Counted from the first letter of the stretch, positions 1 to 7,398 are shown. The stretch: 14,066 nt of DNA from CADEEN01 sp040384625 (GCA_040384625.1 JAZKIW010000104.1:1-14066); one strand, 5' to 3'. Notes: generated from the letters alone by a model not told the origin. Translations and numbers: made by a program.

Positions 1-561
1 GCGAACCTGGTGCGGCCCGAGTTCGCCGACCTCGCGCCTTTCTGTGAAGCGGGCGAGCGTTTCTACGTCGGTGGGTGGTCGGGCACGGCACCCGCGGGCT
101 GGCGGGTCGACGCCGAAGCGACCTTGCTGAAGATGGTCTGGCAGGGCGCCGCACCGGCAGCGGACGATCACTTCATGCCTGTGCGCCTGACCCCGCAGCA
201 CGTGCCGCAGATGCTCGACCTCGTGGCCTTGACCCAGCCAGGGCCGTTCGGGCCGCGCACCATCGAACTGGGCGAGTATTTCGGCTTCTTCGAGGGCGAG
301 CGCCTGATCGCGATGGCCGGCGAGCGCATGCATGCCGGCCGTCTGCGCGAGATCAGCGGCGTGTGCAGCCACCCTGACTACCAGGGCCGGGGCCTGGCCC
401 GGCACCTGATGCAAACCCTGCTGCGGCGCGAGTTGCAACGCGGCGAGTTGCCCTTCCTGCATGTGATGAAGTCCAATGCAAACGCGCACGGCATGTACGA
501 ACGCATGGGCTTTCGCACACACCAGGAGCAGGTGGTGCGTGTGCTCTCGCGCTCGGGTTGA
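1..561 (+). CDS. GNAT-family N-acetyltransferase, 5' end outside window
   Basis: The reading frame is open from base 1 to the TGA at 559-561, so the gene very probably starts left of the window. A GTG at 10 is the first possible internal start, but there is no reason to prefer it. The C-terminal half carries the acetyl-CoA binding signature of GNAT enzymes: a strand ending ISGVCSHPDYQ, then QGRGLA (the Q/R-x-x-G-x-G/A loop) and a following helix. Near the end, NANAHGMYERMGF matches the usual last conserved block, where an asparagine and tyrosine lie close to the cofactor. The family transfers an acetyl group from acetyl-CoA to an amine. The acceptor cannot be read from the sequence. The gene is separated from the phosphatase by 85 bases and need not belong to that operon. 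Family assignment is secure; substrate is unknown. Confidence 0.88.
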   Translation, partial: ANLVRPEFADLAPFCEAGERFYVGGWSGTAPAGWRVDAEATLLKMVWQGAAPAADDHFMPVRLTPQHVPQMLDLVALTQPGPFGPRTIELGEYFGFFEGERLIAMAGERMHAGRLREISGVCSHPDYQGRGLARHLMQTLLRRELQRGELPFLHVMKSNANAHGMYERMGFRTHQEQVVRVLSRSG

Positions 562-646
562 CCCCGATCTGCCCGACCCCTGTTGCCACAAAGGGCGCGG
601 TAGCATCGACGCACCCCCGCCGAGCGAACGCCGCACCTGTCAGATC

Positions 647-1441
647 ATGAACCGCCTCGAGTTTTGCCGTGACCTAGCCGCCGAAGCCGGCCGCCTGGCG
701 CATGGCGCATTCGGCTCGCCGTCGGTGTCGCTGAAGGGCCGGCACGACGAAGTCACGGCGATGGACCGCGAGGTCGAACGCTTCATCCGCGCGGCGATCG
801 CCAGGGTTTGGCCCGACGATGCCGTGCTCGGCGAGGAGGACGGCGCCAGCGAGGGCATCGCCAGCGCCAGCCGCATCTGGATCATCGACCCGATCGACGG
901 GACCTCGAATTACGCCCGCTCGATCGCCCATTACTGCGTCTCGATCGGCTACGTCGAGCGCGGAGTGCCGACCGTCGGCGCGCTGCATGACCCGAGCCAC
1001 GAACGCCTCTACTACGCCGAACGCGGCAGCGGTGCCTGGATGGCCGAGGGCACGGCTGCGCCGCGACGTCTGACGGTCAGCCCGGTCGCATCGCTCGAGG
1101 GCGCGACGATCGAGTGCGGCTGGTCGCTGCGCCGGCCGCAGGCAACGTACATGAAGATGGTCGACGATGTGCTCAGCGCCGGCTGCGCCTTTCGCCGTGC
1201 CGGCTCGGGCGCGCTCGGGTTGGCCGACGTGGCTGCCGGCCGCGTCGAGGGCTATTGCGAACTGCACATCAACTCGTGGGACTGCGCCGCCGGTGTGCTG
1301 CTCGTAACCGAAGCCGGCGGCCGGGTCAACGATTTTTTTGCCGGCGACGGCCTGCTGTCCGGCAACCCCTTGCTGGCCACCAACCACGCGCTCGGCTCGC
1401 AGATCGCCGGCGTGGTCGGCATTCCTCTGCATCACCCCTGA
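647..1441 (+). CDS. Inositol monophosphatase-family phosphatase
   Basis: This is a 264-residue metal-dependent phosphatase of the IMPase/HisN/FBPase superfamily, normal in length for the family. All metal and catalytic motifs are present: D34-x2-T37-x2-D40, GEED at 62-65, the DPIDGT signature at 81-86 followed by SN, and WDCAAG at 211-216 followed by EAGG at 222-225. Members hydrolyse phosphate monoesters such as inositol-1-phosphate, histidinol phosphate or sugar phosphates with Mg2+ in the cytoplasm; sequence alone does not say which. I chose the ATG at 647 because it begins at the usual family N-terminus. The frame is open further upstream, but that stretch overlaps the acetyltransferase and looks like read-through. 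No clear Shine-Dalgarno sequence precedes this ATG. The stop codon overlaps the ribosome binding site of the next gene, a binding protein, so the two are probably co-transcribed. Together they suggest uptake and dephosphorylation of a phosphorylated sugar or polyol. Confidence 0.93.
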   Translation: MNRLEFCRDLAAEAGRLAHGAFGSPSVSLKGRHDEVTAMDREVERFIRAAIARVWPDDAVLGEEDGASEGIASASRIWIIDPIDGTSNYARSIAHYCVSIGYVERGVPTVGALHDPSHERLYYAERGSGAWMAEGTAAPRRLTVSPVASLEGATIECGWSLRRPQATYMKMVDDVLSAGCAFRRAGSGALGLADVAAGRVEGYCELHINSWDCAAGVLLVTEAGGRVNDFFAGDGLLSGNPLLATNHALGSQIAGVVGIPLHHP

Positions 1442-1446
1442 AGGAG
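1441..1446 (+). promoter_or_regulatory. Strong ribosome binding site overlapping upstream stop codon
   Basis: AAGGAG lies six bases before the ATG at 1453, and its first A is the last base of the phosphatase TGA (1439-1441). It fixes the binding-protein start and suggests that ribosomes finishing the phosphatase reinitiate here. Confidence 0.8.
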
Positions 1447-1452
1447 ACGACG

Positions 1453-2478
1453 ATGAAGCTGTTGACGAAGTGCCTCTCGATGCTGGCCCTGACCGCCAGC
1501 GCCCTGCCCGCCGCTGCGCAAGGGGAGCTGGTGCTCTACTGCACGGTGCAGGAAGAGTGGTGCCGCCCCATGGTGGCCGCCTTCGAGAAGACCACCGGCA
1601 TCAAGGTGCTGATGACGCGCAAGAGCTCGGGTGAGTTCTATGCCCAGTTGAAGGCCGAGGCGGCGAACCCGAAGGGCGACATCTGGTGGGGCGGCACAGG
1701 TGACCCACACCTGCAGGCGGCCGAGGAGGGCCTGACCGAACCCTACCGCTCGCCGAAGATGGCCGAGTTGCAGGACTGGGCCGTGAAGCAGTGGGAGGCT
1801 TCGAAGGGCCGCACCGTGGGCGTATATGCCGGCGCGCTGGGCTACAGCTTCAACACCACTGAACTGGCCAAGCGGAAGCTGGCCGAGCCGAAGTGCTGGT
1901 CCGACCTGACCAAGCCCGAATTCAAGGACGACGTGCAGGTCGCGAACCCGAACTCCTCGGGCACCTCGTACACCATGCTCGCGACCCTGGTGCAGATCAT
2001 GGGCGAGCAGAAGGCCTTCGACTACATGAAGGCCCTGCACAAGAACATCAACCAGTACACCAAGAGCGGCGCAGGCCCGGCCCGCGCTGCGGCCACCGGC
2101 GAGAGCCTGATCGGCATCACCTTCCAGCACGACGCCGTGACCCAGGCCGTGGGCGGCGCGCCGGTGAAGATCGTTTCGCCCTGCGAAGGCACCGGCTACG
2201 AGATCGGCAGCATGAGCATCGTCAAGGGCGCCAAGAACATGGACAACGCCAAGAAGTGGTACGACTGGGCGCTCTCGCCCGAGGCGCAGGCGGTCGGTGC
2301 CGGGGCCAAGGTGAGCTACCAGGTGCCGTCGAACAAGAGTGCGCCCGTGCCGGCGCAGGCGCCCAAGCTGACCGAGGTGAAGCTGATCAACTACGACTTC
2401 GTCAAGTACGGCTCGTCGGCCGAGCGCAAGCGCCTGCTGACAAAGTGGGACGAGGAAGTCTCGAAGCTGCCGAAGTAA
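1453..2478 (+). CDS. afuA: Periplasmic solute-binding protein, AfuA-like (ABC transporter)
   Basis: This is a 341-residue family-1 extracellular binding protein. A Sec signal peptide covers residues 1-22 or so: K2/K6, a hydrophobic core, then ALPAAAQG. The mature protein begins near ELVLYCTVQEEWC. Typical segments follow: SSGEFYAQ at 58-65, DIWWGGTGDPH at 76-86, and VANPNSSGTSYT at 163-174. It is usually annotated as ferric-iron binding (Afu/Fbp), yet the adjacent Tyr-Tyr pair that FbpA uses to hold iron is absent. It instead has H226-D227 and, 23 residues later, E250. From memory this matches the spacing of the sugar-contacting Asp and Glu of Actinobacillus AfuA, which binds hexose phosphates. 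I infer a phosphorylated sugar or polyol ligand; the upstream phosphatase supports this. The symbol denotes family, not a proven substrate. The next two genes supply permease and ATPase. Confidence 0.88.
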   Translation: MKLLTKCLSMLALTASALPAAAQGELVLYCTVQEEWCRPMVAAFEKTTGIKVLMTRKSSGEFYAQLKAEAANPKGDIWWGGTGDPHLQAAEEGLTEPYRSPKMAELQDWAVKQWEASKGRTVGVYAGALGYSFNTTELAKRKLAEPKCWSDLTKPEFKDDVQVANPNSSGTSYTMLATLVQIMGEQKAFDYMKALHKNINQYTKSGAGPARAAATGESLIGITFQHDAVTQAVGGAPVKIVSPCEGTGYEIGSMSIVKGAKNMDNAKKWYDWALSPEAQAVGAGAKVSYQVPSNKSAPVPAQAPKLTEVKLINYDFVKYGSSAERKRLLTKWDEEVSKLPK

Positions 2479-2493
2479 GCGCCGCGCGGCTCG

Positions 2494-4623
2494 ATGACGA
2501 CACTGGCCCTGCCCGCTGCCGGCATCGCGCCGCGCCTTGACCGCTGGCTGGTCGGGCTGGCGGTGCTGGCCCTGCTTGCCGCGCTGATCCTGCCCTGGTT
2601 CATCGGGCGCAGCGGCTCGGCGCTGATGCTGGCGCTCGCTGGCGCGGCCACCGCACACGCGCCGGTCCTTGTCGCCGCCGCGCTCGGAGTCTGGTTCGCC
2701 TGGCGCTCGAACTTCAGCGCGCTGGCCCTCGCCGCCGCCCTTGCGCTGGCCTGGGGCCTCGGTGCCGGCTTCGTGGCGGGTGCGGCGGGCGGATCCTTCG
2801 GGCTCGGTGCCGCCATCACGCTGGCGGCGCTGGGTTTGCTGTTCGCCCGTGCCGTCGCCCGCTGCGGCCGCTTCGGCGGCGATACGACGGTGGCCACGAT
2901 CGTGATCGTGATCGCCGGCCTGCTCCTGCTGTTCATCTTCTACCCGGTGGGCCTGGCACTGTTGGCGGCCCTGCGCGATAGCAGCGGCGCCTTCGCACCG
3001 GGCCTGGCCATCACCCGGCTGACGGCCTCCGACATCTGGGGCCTGGGTTGCTTCGGTGGCGGCACCAACTGCGGTGTGGCCGTCAATTCACTGATGCTGG
3101 CGACGATCGTCGGCTTCCTGTCGACCGCCTTCGCCCTGGTGCTGGCCCTGGCGGTGCAGCGCGGCCAGCAGCGCGGGCTGGGTGCGGTCGCCAAGTTGAT
3201 GTCGATACTGCCGATCGTCACCCCCCCTTTCGTCATCGCGCTGGCCCTGGTGGTGCTGTTCGGCCGCACCGGCCTGGTCACGACCTTCCTGTCCAACACC
3301 TTCGGCCTGCCGCGCTCGCGCTGGATCTACGGTCTGCCGGGCGTGACGATCGCGCAGGTGCTGTCGTTCACTCCGATCGCCTTCATGATCCTGTCGGGCG
3401 CAATCGCCGCGATCAGCCCGACGCTGGAGGAGGCTGCGCAGACCCTGCGCGCGTCGAAGGCGCGTGTGTTCCGCAGCGTGACCTGGCCGCTGCTGCGCCC
3501 GGCCCTGGCGGCGGCCTTCCTGCTCGGCTTCGTCGAGAGCCTGGCCGACTTCGCCAACCCGGTGGTGCTGGCCGGCAATTTCGAAGTGCTGTCGACAAAG
3601 ATCTTCTTCGCCATCGCCGGTGCACAGCACGATCCCGGCCGCGCCGCTTCGCTGGCCGTGGTCCTGCTGCTCTTCACCTTGATCGCGTTCTGGCTGCAGC
3701 AGCGCTGGCTCGGCCGCGCGAGCTACGTCAGCGTCGGCGGCAAGGGCGATTCGGGCATCCCCGCGGCCCTGCCCGATGGCTTGCGCTGGGCCTGCAGCGG
3801 CACGGCCATCGCCTGGATCGGCTTCACCCTGGCCTGCTATGCGGTGATCTTCATCGGCGGCTTCGTCAAGGACATCGGCCGCGGCGAGATGACGCTGGTG
3901 CTGACGCACCTCAGCGCCGGCTTCGGCATCGACTGGAGCGGCAGCTGGCCGCGCTTCACCGGCTCGGCCTGGGACAGCTTCTTCACGACGATCAAGGTCG
4001 CGGCGGTCGCAGCGCCGCTGACCGCCGCGGTGGGCCTCTTGTCGGCCTACGTGATCACGCGCCACCGTTTCGTCGGCCGCGCAGCCTTCGAGTTCCTGAC
4101 CATGGTCAGCTTCGCGGTGCCGGGCACGGTGATCGGGGTGGCCTACATCGTGGCCTTCAACGTCGCCCCGATCGAACTCACCGGCGGGCTGGCGATCCTG
4201 ATCCTGTGCTTCGTCTTTCGCAACATGCCCGTCGGCGTGCGCGCCGGCATCGCCGCGCTGGCGCAGATCGACAAGTCGCTCGACGAGGCCTCGTCGACCC
4301 TGCGCGCCTCGACCTGGCGCACCCTGACCCAGGTCGTGCTACCACTCTTGAAGCCGGCGATCGTCGCGACCCTGGTGTTCAGCTTCACGCACGCTATGAC
4401 CGCCGTGAGCGCGGTGATCTTCCTGGCCACCGCCAAGTACAACCTCGCCACGGTCTACATCATCGGCCGCGTCGAGGCCGGTGAGTACCCGCTGGCGATC
4501 GCCTACTCGACCGTCCTGATGCTGTTCATGCTGGCCGTGCTGCTGCTGGTGCAGCGCCTGACCGGCGCGGCCCGGCTCGGGCGGCGCGAACGCAGCCAAC
4601 CCCTCATCGTCACCGGAGCTTGA
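2494..4623 (+). CDS. afuB: Fused two-domain ABC transporter permease, AfuB-like
   Basis: The 709-residue inner-membrane protein holds two binding-protein-dependent transport domains in one chain. They span about 195-405 and 495-690. Each has the cytoplasmic EAA loop that docks on the ATPase: EEAAQTLRASKARVF from 312, and DEASSTLRASTWRTL from 597. So a single polypeptide probably forms the whole pore, as in AfuB and other fused Fbp-type permeases. Before the first domain lie about 155 residues with several extra hydrophobic segments (around 18-36, 43-70, 76-120 and 133-160). Next comes a periplasmic loop with two cysteines, C186 and C193, which could form a disulfide. The gene starts 15 bases after the binding-protein stop, without a good Shine-Dalgarno sequence. 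Its TGA touches the ATG of the ATPase, so translation is likely coupled. Class is certain; substrate follows the binding protein. Confidence 0.93.
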   Translation: MTTLALPAAGIAPRLDRWLVGLAVLALLAALILPWFIGRSGSALMLALAGAATAHAPVLVAAALGVWFAWRSNFSALALAAALALAWGLGAGFVAGAAGGSFGLGAAITLAALGLLFARAVARCGRFGGDTTVATIVIVIAGLLLLFIFYPVGLALLAALRDSSGAFAPGLAITRLTASDIWGLGCFGGGTNCGVAVNSLMLATIVGFLSTAFALVLALAVQRGQQRGLGAVAKLMSILPIVTPPFVIALALVVLFGRTGLVTTFLSNTFGLPRSRWIYGLPGVTIAQVLSFTPIAFMILSGAIAAISPTLEEAAQTLRASKARVFRSVTWPLLRPALAAAFLLGFVESLADFANPVVLAGNFEVLSTKIFFAIAGAQHDPGRAASLAVVLLLFTLIAFWLQQRWLGRASYVSVGGKGDSGIPAALPDGLRWACSGTAIAWIGFTLACYAVIFIGGFVKDIGRGEMTLVLTHLSAGFGIDWSGSWPRFTGSAWDSFFTTIKVAAVAAPLTAAVGLLSAYVITRHRFVGRAAFEFLTMVSFAVPGTVIGVAYIVAFNVAPIELTGGLAILILCFVFRNMPVGVRAGIAALAQIDKSLDEASSTLRASTWRTLTQVVLPLLKPAIVATLVFSFTHAMTAVSAVIFLATAKYNLATVYIIGRVEAGEYPLAIAYSTVLMLFMLAVLLLVQRLTGAARLGRRERSQPLIVTGA

Positions 4624-5694
4624 ATGGCCCTCATGACCGACGCAAAAGCAGGCGGCGTTGTCTTCGATGGCGTGAGCAAGCGCTACGGCGACGTGGCCGC
4701 CGTCGACAACGTGTCGTTCACGATCGAACAGGGCACCCTGGTGACCCTGCTCGGCCCCTCGGGATGTGGCAAGACGACCACGCTGCGCATGGCCGCGGGC
4801 CTGGAGACGGCGACCAGCGGGCGCATCCTGATCGGCGGCGCCGACGTCACCGACCTCGCCGCGAGCGAACGCAACGTCAGCCTGGTGTTCCAGTCCTACG
4901 CCCTGTTCCCGCACATGAACGTGCTCGACAACGTGTGCTACGGCCCGATCTCGGCCAAGGTGGACAAGGCGCGCGCGCGTGAACTGGCGCGCAACAAGCT
5001 GAACATGCTCGGCTTGGCCGGGCTCGAACAACGCCTGCCGAGCGAGCTGTCGGGTGGCCAGCAGCAGCGCGTGGCAGTGGCGCGGGCGCTGGTGCTCGAA
5101 CCCGCCGTGCTGCTGTTCGACGAGCCGCTCTCGAACCTCGACGCCAAGCTGCGCCGGCGTGTGCGCCAGGAAATCCGCGAGTTGCAGCAGTCGCTGCAGT
5201 TGACCGTGCTGTACGTGACGCACGACCAATCCGAGGCCCTGGCGGTGTCGGACCAGATCATCGTGATGGACCGCGGCCGCATCGCGCAGCAGGGCTCGCC
5301 ACAGGTGCTGTACCGTCAGCCGGCGAGCCACTTCCTGGCCGATTTCATCGGCGATGCGAACCTCGTCGAAGGCGAGCTCGTGCGCGATGGGGATGGCATG
5401 GTGTTCCGTGGCGCCGGTGTGTCCTTGCCGGTGCGTGTGGCGTCCATGGCGGCCGGCCCGGCGACGCTTGCGCTGCGCCCGCACCGCCTGCGCCTGGTGC
5501 CGGCCGCGTCCACGCCACTGGTGGGCACCTGCAAGCGCGCCGACTACCTGGGCAGCCACATCGAGGTGCTGGTCAACACCGCCTGGGGTGAACTGCTGGT
5601 GTTCTCGGACGCCGACGCGGCCGCAGCGCCGGCTGCCGGGGCCCAGATCGGCCTGGCTTTCGAGCCGGGCGACGCGATCGTACTGGCGCGTTGA
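4624..5694 (+). CDS. afuC: ABC transporter ATP-binding protein, AfuC/FbpC/PotA type
   Basis: This 356-residue cytoplasmic ATPase drives the adjacent permease. It shows Walker A GPSGCGKT (44-51), Q-loop Q90 in FQSYALFPHMNV, the signature LSGGQQQR (142-149), Walker B LLFDE (163-167), D-loop SNLD (170-173) and switch H200 in YVTHDQSEA. The C-terminal part, about 240-356, is a TOBE-type beta domain with the ALRPHRLRL stretch typical of the CUT1/Fbp/Pot group. I chose ATG 4624, which directly follows the permease stop, because GGAG at 4615-4618 is five bases away. An ATG at 4633 is possible but 14 bases from that site. All catalytic residues are intact. The subfamily covers iron, polyamine, sulfate and sugar importers, so this protein alone does not reveal the substrate. 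Confidence 0.95.
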   Translation: MALMTDAKAGGVVFDGVSKRYGDVAAVDNVSFTIEQGTLVTLLGPSGCGKTTTLRMAAGLETATSGRILIGGADVTDLAASERNVSLVFQSYALFPHMNVLDNVCYGPISAKVDKARARELARNKLNMLGLAGLEQRLPSELSGGQQQRVAVARALVLEPAVLLFDEPLSNLDAKLRRRVRQEIRELQQSLQLTVLYVTHDQSEALAVSDQIIVMDRGRIAQQGSPQVLYRQPASHFLADFIGDANLVEGELVRDGDGMVFRGAGVSLPVRVASMAAGPATLALRPHRLRLVPAASTPLVGTCKRADYLGSHIEVLVNTAWGELLVFSDADAAAAPAAGAQIGLAFEPGDAIVLAR

Positions 5695-5712
5695 TTCCAG
5701 CAGAGGCTGACC

Positions 5713-6216
5713 ATGCCGGCACCGATCGCCTCCCTGCACGACGTGACCCTCGTGCCACGGCCGGCCGAGTACCTGCCGACCGACCCGGCCACAGCGTCGC
5801 GTTTCGACGCCAGCCGCGCCGCACTCGGCTCGAGCCTGGGCTTGACCAAACTGGGCGTCAACGTCACCGCAGTCAAGCCGGGCAAGGCCGCGTACCCCTT
5901 CCATAGCCACCGGGCCAACGACGAGCTGTTCCTGATCCTGGCCGGCAACGGCGAGTTGCGGCTGGGCGAGCAGCGACATCCCGTCAAGGAAGGCGACCTG
6001 ATCGGCTGCCCGGCGGGTGATGCGCGCAGCGCGCACCAGCTGATCAACACCGGCAGCGGCGAATTGCGCTACCTCGCTGTCAGCACTCAGGTCGAGCCCG
6101 AGATCTGCGAGTACCCGGACGGCGGCAAGATCGGCGCCTACTGCGGCGATGGCGACTCAGGCCTGGCGCATTTCAGTCGCGGCGCCGAGTCGCTCGACTA
6201 CTGGGACGGCGAGTAG
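5713..6216 (+). CDS. Single-domain cupin protein
   Basis: A 167-residue small beta-barrel protein. Cupin motif 1 is visible as H64-x-H66-x4-E71 followed by G79, and motif 2 as GDLIGCPAG at 94-102 with H108 and N112. The three His and one Glu could hold a divalent metal. It resembles an uncharacterised cupin group (COG3837-like, from memory). Cupins of this size include sugar and sugar-phosphate isomerases and small-ligand sensors, so no reaction can be assigned. The ATG at 5713 has AGAGG at 5702-5706, six bases upstream. Only 18 bases separate it from the ATPase, so it is probably the last gene of the phosphatase-transporter operon. A role in converting or sensing the imported compound is my inference. 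The C-terminus (EYPDGGKIGAYCGDGDSG) is a short tail outside the barrel. Confidence 0.85.
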   Translation: MPAPIASLHDVTLVPRPAEYLPTDPATASRFDASRAALGSSLGLTKLGVNVTAVKPGKAAYPFHSHRANDELFLILAGNGELRLGEQRHPVKEGDLIGCPAGDARSAHQLINTGSGELRYLAVSTQVEPEICEYPDGGKIGAYCGDGDSGLAHFSRGAESLDYWDGE

Positions 6217-6217
6217 G

Positions 6218-6235
6218 GCCCTCCGGCCTCAGGGC
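6218..6235. terminator. Possible short bidirectional hairpin between convergent genes
   Basis: GCCCT at 6218-6222 pairs with AGGGC at 6231-6235 across an eight-base loop. It starts just after the cupin stop (6214-6216) and reaches into the stop of the opposing regulator (6229-6231). The position suits termination, but the stem is only five pairs and there is no clear T-run, so this is weak. Confidence 0.3.
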
Positions 6236-7359
6236 TTGCGCGGCTGACGGTAGTGCCACCAGGGCAAGGCCTTGGTCAGTGCCAGCACCGCACCGGCATC
6301 GGCGGCCGCCGCACAACCGGCCTGCGAGCGCAGCGCCTCGGTCCACGCGCCGCTGGCCAGCAGGCCGCGCAGGCGCAGGATCGCGGGGCGCTCCAGGGCC
6401 TCCTTGAGGCACACCAGGTAGTAGGCCTCGTCGGCCAAGGGGACAAAACCGAGGCCGAACTGCGCCGCGGCGGCCTCGATGCCCAGGCCCGCATCGGCCA
6501 GCCCACTGGCCACGGCGGCGGCCACCGCCACATGCGTGTCCTCGCTCGGTGCGCCGAACCCGGCGATGCGTTCGGGTGCCAGGCCAGCCTCGGCGAGCAG
6601 GTGTTCGGCGAGCAGGCGCGTTCCCGAACCCGGCTGGCGGTTGACGAAACGCAAGCCCTGACGCGCCAAGTCGGCAAAGCCCGTCAGGCGACGCGGATTG
6701 CCCGCCGCGACAATCAACCCCTGGATGCGCCGGTGACTGGCGATCAGCTTGTGCCGGCCCGGCCGGAGCAGGCCCTTCAGGCTGCGCGAGAACGTCGTCG
6801 GCGCCTGGCCGGCAGCCAGCACCGGGACGTGAAAGCCCGCCACGTCACAGCGGCCGTGGGCCAGCGCCTGCAGGGCATCGGTGCTGCCGGCGAAGCGCAG
6901 GTCGATGTGCAGCCCGTGCACATCGGCATGGTCGCGCAACAGCGGCAAAGCCAGGTCGTGGCTGGCGTACACGGTAAGGACCTCGTGCGCCGCATCGAAG
7001 GCCAGGCTCAGCACCCGCTCCAGCTCGCTGCGCAAGGCTTCGATGTGGGGCGTCAGTCGCGTGCGTGCGCGCGTCTCGGCCCACAGCAGGCGCTCGGCCA
7101 GCGGCGTCAACCGCGCCGGCTGGCCCTGGGTCCAGACCACCAGGTCGGCCTCGAGCACCTGTTCCCAGTGCTTCAGCGCGCCCCACGTGTGGCGGTAGGA
7201 GCCGCCGATCGCTCGCGCCGCGGCACTGATCGATCCGGTGTCGCGCAGCGTGCGCAACAGGTCGATGAGGGGATTGGCCAGGGTGGCGCCGCGCTGCTCG
7301 GCATCCGGCTCGAAGCTGTATTCCAGGTGGATGCCGCGGCGGGGAGGAGGGGTGGCCAT
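6229..7359 (-). CDS. Transcriptional regulator: ModE/LysR-like HTH plus molybdate-binding-protein-like domain
   Basis: This 376-residue one-component regulator has an N-terminal winged helix at about 28-78 (IDLLRTLRDTGSISAAARAI, then SYRHTWGALKHWEQ), as in ModE and LysR proteins. From about 126 to 345 is a periplasmic-binding-protein fold used as a cytoplasmic sensor, marked by FVNRQPGSGTR at 238-248 and HVAVAAAVASGLADAGLG at 276-293. The pair corresponds to the ModE N-domain fused to a COG1910-type domain. Molybdate or tungstate is the obvious ligand class by family, but no molybdate transport or Mo-enzyme gene lies nearby, so the effector is open. I chose the ATG at 7359 because the protein begins there as in relatives. 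The frame stays open upstream, but it would run into the divergent transferase gene. No Shine-Dalgarno sequence is visible. It is divergent from the transferase and may control it. Confidence 0.88.
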   Translation of the reverse strand: MATPPPRRGIHLEYSFEPDAEQRGATLANPLIDLLRTLRDTGSISAAARAIGGSYRHTWGALKHWEQVLEADLVVWTQGQPARLTPLAERLLWAETRARTRLTPHIEALRSELERVLSLAFDAAHEVLTVYASHDLALPLLRDHADVHGLHIDLRFAGSTDALQALAHGRCDVAGFHVPVLAAGQAPTTFSRSLKGLLRPGRHKLIASHRRIQGLIVAAGNPRRLTGFADLARQGLRFVNRQPGSGTRLLAEHLLAEAGLAPERIAGFGAPSEDTHVAVAAAVASGLADAGLGIEAAAAQFGLGFVPLADEAYYLVCLKEALERPAILRLRGLLASGAWTEALRSQAGCAAAADAGAVLALTKALPWWHYRQPRKP

Positions 7360-7398
7360 GCAGGACAATACAACGAGCCCTTCAGCGCCCATCACCCC
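7360..7398. promoter_or_regulatory. Divergent promoter/operator region between regulator and GST gene
   Basis: These 39 bases hold everything available to start both genes unless promoters lie inside coding sequence. The stretch at 7365-7374 (ACAATACAAC) is AT-richer than its surroundings. On the minus strand it reads TATTGT (7370-7365), five bases from the regulator ATG. On the plus strand it reads TACAAC (7369-7374), 24 bases from the GST ATG. Both are four-of-six matches to a sigma-70 -10 box, with no good -35. Neither start has a Shine-Dalgarno sequence. The regulator may bind here; I see no clear operator dyad. Confidence 0.4.

Noticed and set aside
558..606. Possible sigma-70 promoter before the phosphatase (TTGACC at 558, TTGCCA at 583, TAGCAT at 601)
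   Set aside because: No pair has the right spacing: TTGCCA to TAGCAT leaves 12 bases and TTGACC leaves 37. TAGCAT alone may be a -10 box, but I cannot support a full promoter.
2898..2913. Short repeated GATCGT units that might be a regulatory repeat
   Set aside because: They fall in the permease reading frame, where they encode alternating Ile and Val of a membrane segment; codon repetition explains them.
4339..6036. A 565-codon open frame on the minus strand
   Set aside because: It is antisense to the permease end, ATPase and cupin, all of which have clear motifs. Its composition (rich in R, G, A, Q, H) is typical of a shadow frame in GC-rich DNA.
6253..7398. A long plus-strand frame continuous with the GST gene, which could suggest a fusion protein
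   Set aside because: The upstream part is antisense to the regulator, whose HTH and sensor motifs are clear. The GST family start is at 7399, and the upstream peptide is shadow-like.
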